The notes under the pieces: generated by a model
The model's database searches: none
What the model was told of the DNA's origin: nothing
Seen by the model: the letters and a program-made list of their open reading frames with translations, nothing else
Made by a program: the position numbers and the translations under genes
Shown: one piece after another, positions 26,324-34,726 of the stretch
Position numbering within the stretch: position 1 is the stretch's first letter
Layout of the letters: each line of letters starts with the position of its first letter
NCBI GenBank assembly: GCA_015232405.1
Contig: JADFZS010000032.1
Location: forward strand, 1 to 45,103
From: Magnetococcales bacterium
GTDB taxonomy: Bacteria > Pseudomonadota > Magnetococcia > Magnetococcales > JADFYX01
Direction: 5' to 3'
DNA length: 45,103 nt

Positions 26324-29300
26324 GGCTCAATTGGCCTATCATTAAGGGTTGATTCAGGTATAGTCAATGTAACTATAGTCCCTCCACCATTACGTAGAGA
26401 TATATCCACACTACCTCCCAGCAAAATAGCACGCTCCCGCATACCTTGCACTCCCAATGTATTGCCATTTTTAATAGCGTACAGTGGAAATCCTATTCCA
26501 TTATCTGATATTTGCAAGATAATATCGTCAGATTTTTTATAAAACTTAATAAACACCTTGCTAGCCTGAGCATGTCTAGCAACATTGGTTATTGTCTCTT
26601 GCACAATGCGATAGACAAAAATCTCTTTGCTCTCCGGAAAACGTGGTATCTCCTCATCTATATCAAAATGGCAAGAAAAATGGTTTTCATATTGTTGTGC
26701 TTCAAGCTCCAGAGCAGCAATAAGTCCAAATTGATCCAGTATCTTGGGGCGTAAATTCCGTGATATGTTTCTAATGGTCTGTATGCCTTGTTTTGTAAGG
26801 GTCATAATCTGATTTGACGCTTCAACCAGAGCTTTGCCCTCTAAAATATTGTTCTGCTGCATAAGGTCAGATTCCATCAATATCCTTGTGAGTATACCAC
26901 CCAACTCATCATGCATTTCATAGGCGATTCTTTTTAACTCTCTCTCTTTGATTGTCTGTTCCCGTTGGGTAAGGCGACGCAGTTGCTTTTGTGATTGCCG
27001 CAGGAACTCTTCAGTGTTTCGGCTATCATTGAGAATTTTGGCATTGGTCAGGGATATGGCTGCCTGCACTCCAATTAGATCAGTAACTTTTACCAAATTT
27101 TCTGAAAATGCTGAAGAAGAGAGATTGTTTTCCAGATATATAGCTCCTATACAGCTATTTTGATATATCATGGGTACACATAATACAGATATTGGTTTTT
27201 TGTTCTTCACATAATATGTGTTCATGAAACGGTGGCTGACTCTGGCATCTTTTAACACACAGTTGTTACCTGTGCGAAGTACAAGTTGCACAATTTCTAC
27301 TGGAGCGATAAGAGAGTTGTTGCCTTGAAGAACGGGTGCTTCTTCCAATTTAAATAGCTGGAAGGTGTTGTCTGTTCTGCCTGAAATAACTACATGGGGT
27401 AACTCTTCTTGCATTAGAACAAGGCAGCCCTGTTGAGCACCTGTGTTTTGGATTAAAATTTTCATCAGCCGTTCTAAAAGAAGGTTTAATTCAACCTCCT
27501 GGGAGAGGGCCTGATAGGTTTTTAATATGCTTTGGGAGTCAAAAAAATCACCACTATTGCCCTGTATACTGCTAAAATTATAGCCATCTTGGGAGTTATG
27601 TTGGGAGTGCATACGTAAAGATGGATATCTTTCTATAATCTCTTTGACCAGTGCTTTTGCTCCCCATTTTTCATAAGCGTTGAGGGCATGTAGTAGATAG
27701 AACTCCCACATTGATGTTTTATAATCTTCTTTAAAAAATTTTCCTGCCAACTCATAAGCTAAAGCCTCTTCATGGATAAAGCCATATTTTCGTGCCTCAG
27801 CAATGGAGAGGTCAAAATGTTTTAAAGCCTGGTGTGGTTTATTTGAGGCTCGGGCAAATTCTGCTTTTGCCAGATGATATTTATTGCTGAAATTCATCGG
27901 GCAGAGATCTGCCCAAAATTTCAGCTTTTTACAGTTTTTACGAGCTTTTTGCATTATCTGCATACGTTTAATGTATGGCTTTTCTAGATTTTGTGGCGTT
28001 AGCAGTGATAAGGTTTCGTAGAGTAAAAAAATAGATTGATCAAAAGTACCAAGAGCTGCATCCATATATTCTCTAGCTTTAACACCATAAGTCTCAGCTT
28101 CACTATACTTTTGAAATAGATAACACAGTATCAACTTGTGTAGATAATAGGTGAAAATAGCAGTCCATTGATTCTCTTCAAAATAGCTGTTTAGTGAGAC
28201 ATTTTCATCACACCTTTCCCCAACCAGAAACTCTTTTCCTCCGTTTTCATCCATTAGATTAAGAACAGTCTGATGAGATATAATGATATAATTGTGGATA
28301 TGTTTTTGTTTTAGCTGATCGATAACAGCACAATATCGATCCATTTCGCTGTTCACTTTGTTCAATGGAGTCCCCAAAAACCATGTGTGCTCAAGGTAGA
28401 TAAGCAGTGAGTATGTAGAATACTCCAGATCTCCAGACTCCAATCCTATGCGGTAACCATCTAGTAATGTGGAAAGAGAGCTATGTAAATGCTCTTTCCA
28501 ATGTTGTACCAGAAGCCCACCAATAAGGATGGTTTTGGCTTTGAATTGAGTTGACTTGTATTTGTTCTGAATTTTTAGTGCCGTTTGATAGAGTCGGTAA
28601 CCCTCTTCAATTTTGTCGAATATGCCGCAAAGTACAAATGCGTACGAGCCATAAGCAACCGGGGACATTTCACTGTTGCCATGCTTTATGGATAACTCAA
28701 TCTGTTTGAAAGAGAGTAGGGGGACCAAGTTTGGAGTAGCAAAATAGGCTGGGGAATAGAGTTTGGAGATCAAGCGCATGGTTGCCAGGATTATTGGATC
28801 GCTCATCTGGGGTAAAGCTAGTAGTTTTTGTGGTGTCCATCCTCTTAAAATATGTCTTATTTTTCCGTAACCAGCTAAAATATGGTATGTTTTTGGGGCT
28901 GAAGGTAAATTTATACCTAACGATCCTAAAGCGTCAAGACCCATTAAAATAGCCTTGAGTTGCTGTTTCTGGGCCATTAATGCCTGAATTTTTATCTCAT
29001 AAATACGTAGTCTATCGAGCTTGTCCGGGTTGCTGGTAAGTACTTTTGCCGCCAGTTGCTCCATTTTGTTGAAGTCAGTTGTTAGATATGCTGCTTCAGC
29101 AGCTGCTATGTGTAACTCCATTGTCAGTGTTCGATCACTGCTCCAATCACTATCTGACAACATATTTAAACCAGAGGAGAAAAACGACATTGCAATTTCA
29201 AACGCTGCCGATTTTTGAACATATAGTCCTGCACGTAAGTTAAACTGTGCTAACTCTCTACGTTCATCACTATCTTCAATTAAGCTAGCACTTAGATTTA

Positions 29301-31464
29301 AATGGTTGACAATTTCTAAAAAAAGCTCGTCATCTATATCTGAATTTTTGGAATGGTCTCGTAACCTACAACCAATATGTAAGTGGAGCGTCTTTTTTTT
29401 GTCCGGTTCAATAAGAGTGTAAGCGGTCTGTTGTACCCGGTCATGGGCAAAACGGAATGATGAGTTCACTGTATCGGTGATACAGGCCAGACGATATTGA
29501 TTGTCCAGTGGGACAATCAACTCCTGGCTTACACTTTTTGCCAAAGTAAGGGCGACCTGAATATGGGGAATTTCTGTTAATATTACCAAGGTGAAAATAT
29601 CAAAACTGTTACCCATACATGCAGCATAGCTTAATATTTTTCGTGAGTTTGTATTAAGGTTAAGAATCTCTTTTGATAGAATATCCACAACATTTTTTGT
29701 GATATTCTCCTTCTCAATGGTCCCCATGTCCCACTGCCAGCGGTTTTCTTGTAAATAGATCAGCTTTTGTTCATGGAGAGTTCGCAAAAAACGGTTTAAA
29801 AAAAATGGATTTCCGTGGGTCTTCTTTGTGCATAGTTCTGCCAAACTAAGGCTCTCTTCTGGCATTGAGCGAAAACTATCGACAATCAACTGGTTTACAT
29901 CACTCTCTTGCAGAGGTTTTAGTTCAATAGAGACTGTATTGATACCGCTATTTGCAATATTTTCAATTGTTATTATAGCGGGGTGGATGTTGTTCACCTC
30001 ATTATTCCTATACGAGACAATGAGCAGCATATGGTTGAGAGATGAAGATAAAAATAGGGATTCTAGTAGTTGTAGTGTTGATATGTCTGCCCATTGCAAG
30101 TCGTCCAAGAAAAGGACTAATGGGCTATTTTCCTCGGCAAAAAGGGAGAGAAAATTGATGAAAGCCCTGTGTAACCTGTTTTTAGTCTCATTAGGTGGTA
30201 GGTTGGTTAATGGGGGTTGTGCACCAACTATTACCTCCAATTCTGAAATAATATCAGCAATTACAGCACCATTATTTTCCATGCGCGCATGGAATTTTGT
30301 CTGCCAATCTTGCACTGTTTTCTCATCTTTGGCAGATAGCTCCATAAGTAAACTGTGAAAAATCTGAATAATTGGGGCGTACATTACGTTTCTGTTTAAT
30401 TGATCAAACTTACCCCTGGCAAATTTACCTCTTTTTTCCCCAATACGCAGCTGAGCCTCTTGCACCAACATGCTTTTGCCAATACCTGCATACCCTTTGA
30501 CTATCAATAAACCAAGATCGCCTTTAATGGTGTTTTCAAAGGTGTCCAGAACCACCTGTATCTCATCTTTACGTCCATATATTTTGGATGAGAGACGAAA
30601 ATGAGTTGGTATATCGTTACTACCCAGTGGAAAAGAGTGGATTTTCTTCTCATCTTTCCAGAGTATTTCTGCGGTTTTAAGATCATATTCCAAACCTATA
30701 GCCGATTGATATCGCTCATTGGGGTCTTTCTCCAGAAGTTTCATGATAATTTGCGATATTGCTATTGGTAGCTGTTGGTTATCATGGTGTGGAGGTCTTG
30801 GTAACTTGGCAATATGATGCCAAGCCAAGTCAAGATGATCCAGTGTGGTAAATGGTAGTCTGCCTGTTAATAGCTGATAAAAGGTAGCACCCAATGAGTA
30901 GAGATCAGATCTGCTATCAACAGGACGGTTCATTCTTCCTGTCTGTTCAGGTGATATGTAAGGAAGTGTGCCCTCCAAAGAGTTTAGATTTTGGTTTTCA
31001 ACCTCTTTGTCAACAAAGTTACTTGAGAGACCAAAATCTATAATTTTCAATTGGTTTGTCTCACCATTCCAAATGATATTGGAAGGGTTGATATCCTTGT
31101 GGATTACCCCTTGGTCATGAATATCAGCTAAAGCTCGAACCATCTTAAGGGCCAAGACAAAAAAATCATCCAGGCTGATGGACTGGTTGGGGTATATGAT
31201 ATCTAAGGATCTTCCGCCAATATCCTCCATTAAAAAAGCGAGGCTATTGTTGTACGGTTTTATAGTTGTCGCTTGAATTACCCAATCGGTCTTCAAGCGT
31301 TTGATTAAATCGAACTCACGTTGAAAGTCAGCCAGCTCAGTTGGGGTAGGGTATGGTTTTTTTAGGATTTTCTGAATACGGAACTGACCATCAGGAACCC
31401 TCACTCTCTGAATGAGGGTTCTCTCACTTTCATATAGACAGGTCAATGGCGTAAGTTGATCCAT
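26320..31464 (-). CDS. Hybrid Ser/Thr kinase - AAA ATPase - GAF - histidine kinase
   Basis: 1714 aa. Residues 10-270 are a Hanks-type kinase: catalytic loop HKDINPSNIIW with D124, DFG at 143-145, SPEQTGR. Residues about 295-560 are a signalling ATPase module with Walker A GYAGIGKS (324-331) and Walker B LVLFLDDLQWAD. About 600-1250 is a helical, TPR-like region. About 1300-1450 is a GAF domain. The C terminus is a HisKA_3 histidine kinase with phospho-acceptor H1518 (IAYEMHDELGG) and an HATPase with ISDNGIGFPL. This architecture is known from cyanobacteria and some proteobacteria as large multi-input sensors. No transmembrane segment is evident, so it is probably a cytosolic sensor. Its stop overlaps the cognate response regulator, and its start lies 38 bases after the XRE gene. 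Confidence 0.92.
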   Translation of the reverse strand: MDQLTPLTCLYESERTLIQRVRVPDGQFRIQKILKKPYPTPTELADFQREFDLIKRLKTDWVIQATTIKPYNNSLAFLMEDIGGRSLDIIYPNQSISLDDFFVLALKMVRALADIHDQGVIHKDINPSNIIWNGETNQLKIIDFGLSSNFVDKEVENQNLNSLEGTLPYISPEQTGRMNRPVDSRSDLYSLGATFYQLLTGRLPFTTLDHLDLAWHHIAKLPRPPHHDNQQLPIAISQIIMKLLEKDPNERYQSAIGLEYDLKTAEILWKDEKKIHSFPLGSNDIPTHFRLSSKIYGRKDEIQVVLDTFENTIKGDLGLLIVKGYAGIGKSMLVQEAQLRIGEKRGKFARGKFDQLNRNVMYAPIIQIFHSLLMELSAKDEKTVQDWQTKFHARMENNGAVIADIISELEVIVGAQPPLTNLPPNETKNRLHRAFINFLSLFAEENSPLVLFLDDLQWADISTLQLLESLFLSSSLNHMLLIVSYRNNEVNNIHPAIITIENIANSGINTVSIELKPLQESDVNQLIVDSFRSMPEESLSLAELCTKKTHGNPFFLNRFLRTLHEQKLIYLQENRWQWDMGTIEKENITKNVVDILSKEILNLNTNSRKILSYAACMGNSFDIFTLVILTEIPHIQVALTLAKSVSQELIVPLDNQYRLACITDTVNSSFRFAHDRVQQTAYTLIEPDKKKTLHLHIGCRLRDHSKNSDIDDELFLEIVNHLNLSASLIEDSDERRELAQFNLRAGLYVQKSAAFEIAMSFFSSGLNMLSDSDWSSDRTLTMELHIAAAEAAYLTTDFNKMEQLAAKVLTSNPDKLDRLRIYEIKIQALMAQKQQLKAILMGLDALGSLGINLPSAPKTYHILAGYGKIRHILRGWTPQKLLALPQMSDPIILATMRLISKLYSPAYFATPNLVPLLSFKQIELSIKHGNSEMSPVAYGSYAFVLCGIFDKIEEGYRLYQTALKIQNKYKSTQFKAKTILIGGLLVQHWKEHLHSSLSTLLDGYRIGLESGDLEYSTYSLLIYLEHTWFLGTPLNKVNSEMDRYCAVIDQLKQKHIHNYIIISHQTVLNLMDENGGKEFLVGERCDENVSLNSYFEENQWTAIFTYYLHKLILCYLFQKYSEAETYGVKAREYMDAALGTFDQSIFLLYETLSLLTPQNLEKPYIKRMQIMQKARKNCKKLKFWADLCPMNFSNKYHLAKAEFARASNKPHQALKHFDLSIAEARKYGFIHEEALAYELAGKFFKEDYKTSMWEFYLLHALNAYEKWGAKALVKEIIERYPSLRMHSQHNSQDGYNFSSIQGNSGDFFDSQSILKTYQALSQEVELNLLLERLMKILIQNTGAQQGCLVLMQEELPHVVISGRTDNTFQLFKLEEAPVLQGNNSLIAPVEIVQLVLRTGNNCVLKDARVSHRFMNTYYVKNKKPISVLCVPMIYQNSCIGAIYLENNLSSSAFSENLVKVTDLIGVQAAISLTNAKILNDSRNTEEFLRQSQKQLRRLTQREQTIKERELKRIAYEMHDELGGILTRILMESDLMQQNNILEGKALVEASNQIMTLTKQGIQTIRNISRNLRPKILDQFGLIAALELEAQQYENHFSCHFDIDEEIPRFPESKEIFVYRIVQETITNVARHAQASKVFIKFYKKSDDIILQISDNGIGFPLYAIKNGNTLGVQGMRERAILLGGSVDISLRNGGGTIVTLTIPESTLNDRPIEP

Positions 31465-31502
31465 AACAGGAAAATCACATTTTTGCTAATCTTTGTAGTA
31501 TA

Positions 31503-32141
31503 TTAATTAGGCAAAAAACTCTTGTATTTTCCAATGACTACGCCATAAACAAAAAGCTCGCTTTCAACCAGCTCCAGGGGATAACGTGGATTCAATGGTT
31601 TTAAATATTGGTCAGAACACTGAACGATCAACTGTTTAAAAACCGGAGCTGCTCCCTCTTTGGTAGCAACAACAATATAATCATTATGTTTTGCAGTTGA
31701 TCTTGGGGAGATTAATAGAACCTCTCCCTCTTGGAACTCATTCTCCATTGTGTCGTCTGGAACCTTGGCGGTAAAGACGGTGGAATCCTCTTCACAAAAT
31801 TCTGGAATCTCAGGCCACTCTACCAAAGGATAGTAGTTCTCCCATGGAAGGGACACATCTAGCTCATCATCAGAGCCGTTCTGATCCCCTTTATTTCCCA
31901 TCATTTGTGAGCCGGGAAGAACCATTTTTCCCTGCCCTGTTTCAAGCCAGATCGGGTTGACATTACAGCTCATAGCTATTGCTACAGTTCGCCTTGAAGA
32001 GTTTGACGCGCCACTCTCCAACTTATAAATGGTTGTTTGGCTAACACAAACATTTTGTGCTAGATCTTTCTGGGTTAGTTTTGCATGTTCACGGGCCAGC
32101 TTAACACGGTCACCAAGTTTTTTTCTGTCTTCAGCTTTCAC
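31503..32141 (-). CDS. XRE-type repressor with a degenerate S24 (LexA/CI-like) peptidase domain
   Basis: 212 aa. An N-terminal HTH_3 domain (about 8-65: KLTQKDLAQNVCVSQTTIYK, then LESG) is joined by a linker to a C-terminal S24/CI-like fold (about 95-210). In active family members a VxGDSM serine and a lysine catalyse self-cleavage at an Ala-Gly bond. Here the nucleophile position is threonine (VPDDTM, T131, codon ACA), the lysine is kept (K169, PVFKQL), and the segment aligned with the cleavage site (PLVEWPEIPEF) has no Ala-Gly. So it is likely a non-cleavable dimeric repressor. GTG start with a good AGGAGG six bases upstream. A dyad at 32157-32176 lies just before that site, so it is probably autoregulated. 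First gene of the minus-strand block. Confidence 0.87.
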   Translation of the reverse strand: MKAEDRKKLGDRVKLAREHAKLTQKDLAQNVCVSQTTIYKLESGASNSSRRTVAIAMSCNVNPIWLETGQGKMVLPGSQMMGNKGDQNGSDDELDVSLPWENYYPLVEWPEIPEFCEEDSTVFTAKVPDDTMENEFQEGEVLLISPRSTAKHNDYIVVATKEGAAPVFKQLIVQCSDQYLKPLNPRYPLELVESELFVYGVVIGKYKSFLPN

Positions 32142-32156
32142 TAGAATCCTCCTGTT

Positions 32157-32176
32157 TTATGAATGGAATCTCATAA
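32157..32176 (-). promoter_or_regulatory. Candidate operator upstream of the XRE gene
   Basis: The dyad TTATGA (32157-32162) with TCATAA (32171-32176), spacer of eight, lies about five bases beyond the AGGAGG of the XRE gene. Size and place fit an autoregulatory XRE operator. The binding is inferred. Confidence 0.4.
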
Positions 32177-32638
32177 ATATAGCCATGAAGTTTGGTGTTC
32201 ACACTGTTTCATTGGTTATATTTTTTTTGTAAAAAGAAAATAATCACACTTTATCTTCTATAGGTTATAAAAAAAATGTTTTTGTATATCTGTTATGTTT
32301 GACCTCAATAAATTTGTCAGGTTCATGTTTCTTCAAGTTTTTTGTTAAAAAAATAGCAAAAAAAGCAATTTGTTTTTAGATGTTACACAGTTGATACAAT
32401 CAAATCATAGGTGTCTTTACCAACCTTAATAAAATTTTCGTGGTTTTATAAACATCATAAATAACATTGATAGATTCTTAAGATTATATGCTGTAGTCCA
32501 AACAATTACAACCTATAGTGCAGACTTGTAATAATTATTACATTTTGACTTATGGTAATTTGTTTGCAAATCAATTATCTATCATATCAACAAGGTTGTT
32601 TGAGGGTATAATTGACAGTGATAATGGGGATTAAGAAG
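32177..32638. other. A+T-rich divergent intergenic region
   Basis: About 460 bases between the minus-strand XRE gene and the plus-strand small ORF, with many A and T runs and no credible ORF or tRNA. It must carry the promoters of both directions. Near 32585 there are weak TATA-like stretches, but no promoter pair I would trust. Confidence 0.4.
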
Positions 32639-32851
32639 ATGAATATGGACGAGCAAAAAATTGAGGAGGTTGCAAGAGTTATCTGTAGAGAAGAGACTCA
32701 AACTTCGATTGTCGAGATTGCAGGTTCATTGGATGGTGCTTTTGCCACATCTGATCATGAACAGATTCTCGATCATATCGTTGATAGAGCATGGCCAGAG
32801 TATGTAGATACTGCCCATAAAGTTTTTGAAGCCATCAGTAGGTCAATCTAA
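32639..32851 (+). CDS. Small conserved-looking protein of unknown function
   Basis: About 70 aa from ATG 32639, with GGGGA about seven bases upstream; a TTG at 32612 or ATG at 32624 would lengthen it. The sequence is acidic and helical, with no signal peptide or membrane segment: IEEVARVICREETQTSIVEI, then FATSDHEQILDHIVDRAWPE. It is close in length to acyl carrier proteins but has no DSL phosphopantetheine site. A 199-base gap with a hairpin separates it from the alpha-oxoamine synthase gene. I do not recognise the family. Coding status rests on the good ribosome-binding site and amino-acid composition. Confidence 0.55.
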   Translation: MNMDEQKIEEVARVICREETQTSIVEIAGSLDGAFATSDHEQILDHIVDRAWPEYVDTAHKVFEAISRSI

Positions 32852-32903
32852 ATATTCAATCCATTAGTTCAAGTAGTTTTTAAATTCAAAGGGCAACAGA
32901 ATA

Positions 32904-32933
32904 TAGCGATCTTTTTAAGATAGAAGATCGCTA
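32904..32933 (+). promoter_or_regulatory. Perfect 10-bp hairpin between two genes
   Basis: TAGCGATCTT (32904-32913) pairs perfectly with AAGATCGCTA (32924-32933) around a ten-base loop. No U-tract follows, so it may be a processing or stabilising structure, or an operator dyad, rather than a simple terminator. Confidence 0.5.
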
Positions 32934-33050
32934 CATTCGGTTGTTCCAAATTTTTGTGGGCTCAAATATAAGTTAAGTTATAAAATGAGTCAAATTATAA
33001 TTAGCTAACAAAGGGATGCCCTGTGTAAGAGGCAGGCGTAATAAAGAACT

Positions 33051-34256
33051 GTGCTTGATAATAAATTGTTTGAAAAAGTGAATAAGTGGAATAAGAAGAC
33101 ACTTGATTGGGAGAATCAAGGGATTAACTGTTATTTCAGAACATATAATAATATTGATAATAACTATTTAACAATCGATGGCGACAAAAAACTCTCTTTT
33201 TCCTCTTATAGTTATCTTGGATTATTGGGAGATCCACGTATTGCAGAAGCTGCAAAAAAAGCTGTTGATAAATACGGAACCGGTTCCCTTGCTTCACCAG
33301 TTCTTGGTGGTTGTTTAGATCTCCATGAGGAGCTATATGAGCAAATAAGAAAATTTACTAATCGTAAAGGAGTTTTTGTTTTTAATACTGGTTATGTCAC
33401 AAATCTTTCTACTATTTCATCTTTAATTGGTTTGGGTGACTATGTGCTTTTTGATAGAAAAAGCCATGCAAGTGTCGTAGACGGGTGTCAGTTTAACAGG
33501 GGAAAAAGTTTTCATTTTAAACATAATGATATGGAAGATCTTGAGAGGCGGCTTAAAAAAATACCAAAAGAGGCGGGTAAGTTGGTTGTCGCAGATTCAG
33601 TATTTAGCATGGATGGGGATATCTTTCCATTAATTGAAGCATCGGAAATTTGTAAAAAATATGGTGCGATATTGATGATTGATGAGGCTCATAGTGTTGG
33701 AGTTTTGGGTAAAAATGGTAGAGGAATTGAAGAACATTTTAATGCTCCTGGGTTGATTGATATTAAAATGGGTACTTTGAGTAAGACTATCCCGGCTTCT
33801 GGGGGTTATATCGCTGGAGATCCAGAGTTAATTGATTTTTTGCGCTATAATGTTCGTGGCAGCCTTTTTAGTGGAGCTCTTACCGCTGGCGTTGTAGCTG
33901 CAGCCAAGACCAGTTTTGAAATAGTGCAAAAAGAGGGCGCTCAAAGGGTTGAAAAGTTGAATTCAATAACCAACTATTTTGTTTCTGAGTTGCAGTCCAA
34001 CGGATTTGATACCGGTGTTACTGTAACACCAATTATTCCTATTATGATCAATGACTTGGATATGGCTCTGCGCATGACAAAATTCTGTTATGATCGTGGT
34101 ATTTATATTCCACCTGCTCTACATCCAGTTGTTCATCCGGGTAAAGAGCGGCTTCGGGCAACGGTAACAGCTAACCATACTAAAGAACATATTGATGCTG
34201 CTGTAAAGATGTTGATAGAAGCGTCAGAGTATGTAGGTTTTGAGCGTGGTAAATAA
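33051..34256 (+). CDS. Alpha-oxoamine synthase family PLP enzyme (BioF/KBL/SPT/CqsA-like)
   Basis: 401 aa, GTG start with an in-frame TAA three codons upstream. This fold-type I PLP family condenses an amino acid with an acyl thioester, releasing CO2 (BioF, 2-amino-3-ketobutyrate ligase, serine palmitoyltransferase, aminolevulinate synthase, CqsA/LqsA). Visible motifs: YGTGSLASPVLGGCLDLHEE; H139 in RKSHAS, which stacks on PLP; DSVFSMDGD; DEAHSVGVLG (D211, H214); and the Schiff-base lysine K245 in GTLSKTIPASGGY. There are no biotin genes beside it, so BioF is not certain. The lone context and adjacent small ORF leave room for a lipid, sphingoid-like or signal-molecule role. The weak ribosome-binding region suggests low or regulated expression. 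Confidence 0.85.
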   Translation: MLDNKLFEKVNKWNKKTLDWENQGINCYFRTYNNIDNNYLTIDGDKKLSFSSYSYLGLLGDPRIAEAAKKAVDKYGTGSLASPVLGGCLDLHEELYEQIRKFTNRKGVFVFNTGYVTNLSTISSLIGLGDYVLFDRKSHASVVDGCQFNRGKSFHFKHNDMEDLERRLKKIPKEAGKLVVADSVFSMDGDIFPLIEASEICKKYGAILMIDEAHSVGVLGKNGRGIEEHFNAPGLIDIKMGTLSKTIPASGGYIAGDPELIDFLRYNVRGSLFSGALTAGVVAAAKTSFEIVQKEGAQRVEKLNSITNYFVSELQSNGFDTGVTVTPIIPIMINDLDMALRMTKFCYDRGIYIPPALHPVVHPGKERLRATVTANHTKEHIDAAVKMLIEASEYVGFERGK

Positions 34257-34577
34257 CTTGGAAATATTATAGAACATATTAAAATTATTGCTAGAAATAA
34301 AGAGCAGGTGGGGCTTGTTTCTGGATTTTTGCATATATGTTTGCTCAATAGTTCATTTAGTTTTTATCTAGGCTTGTAAATTTATAAGCAAGACCTACCG
34401 TTATGCCTTTGTTGCTTATTTGTGTATGTATTCAAGCGTTTAACATAGTGTGTAGGAATTTTTTACCGTTTATGGAACTCTTCTTTAGCTCTGTAGTCTA
34501 ACCCCCAGCCTTACTTTAACGTTGTTATAGTTGGTATTTCGATGTTTGTAGGTTACGTTATTTTTGTGGCGTAATTT
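34257..34577 (+). other. Gap downstream of the oxoamine synthase gene
   Basis: About 320 A+T-rich bases without a credible gene. The near-palindrome GCTTGTAAATTTATAAGC (34372-34389) could be a weak transcript end for the upstream gene, but no U-tract follows. Nothing else was recognised. Confidence 0.35.
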
Positions 34578-34634
34578 TTGCATCTCTTTTGTCTGATGCA
34601 AGGTTTTGACACCATTTTTGTAAAAAAATAGTGA
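34578..34634 (+). promoter_or_regulatory. Candidate operator and promoter for the P-loop gene
   Basis: TTGCATC (34578-34584) and GATGCAA (34595-34601) form an inverted repeat with a ten-base spacer. A consensus TTGACA follows at 34606-34611 and, 17 bases on, a weak TAGTGA. The dyad abuts the putative -35 box, as activator or repressor sites often do. About 90 bases remain to the ATG. Confidence 0.4.
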
Positions 34635-34667
34635 TATATTATCCAAAATGTGTGTCAAATATTACTA

Positions 34668-34689
34668 ACTCGTCTAAAAATTGACGAGT
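34668..34689 (+). promoter_or_regulatory. Short hairpin in the leader of the P-loop gene
   Basis: ACTCGTC (34668-34674) pairs with GACGAGT (34683-34689), with an eight-base A+T loop. The AAGGAG ribosome-binding site lies about 25 bases further on. Possible leader structure or second operator. Confidence 0.4.
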
Positions 34690-34726
34690 AAGCTGCCCCA
34701 GTGGGTGGTTATAAGGAGTTATTGAT

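Noticed and set aside
32639..32851. Small ORF as an acyl carrier protein
   Set aside because: Length fits, but there is no DSL motif or any serine in the expected context for phosphopantetheine attachment.
34372..34389. Near-palindrome after the oxoamine synthase gene as a terminator
   Set aside because: Mostly A/T pairs and no following U-tract; kept only as a remark.
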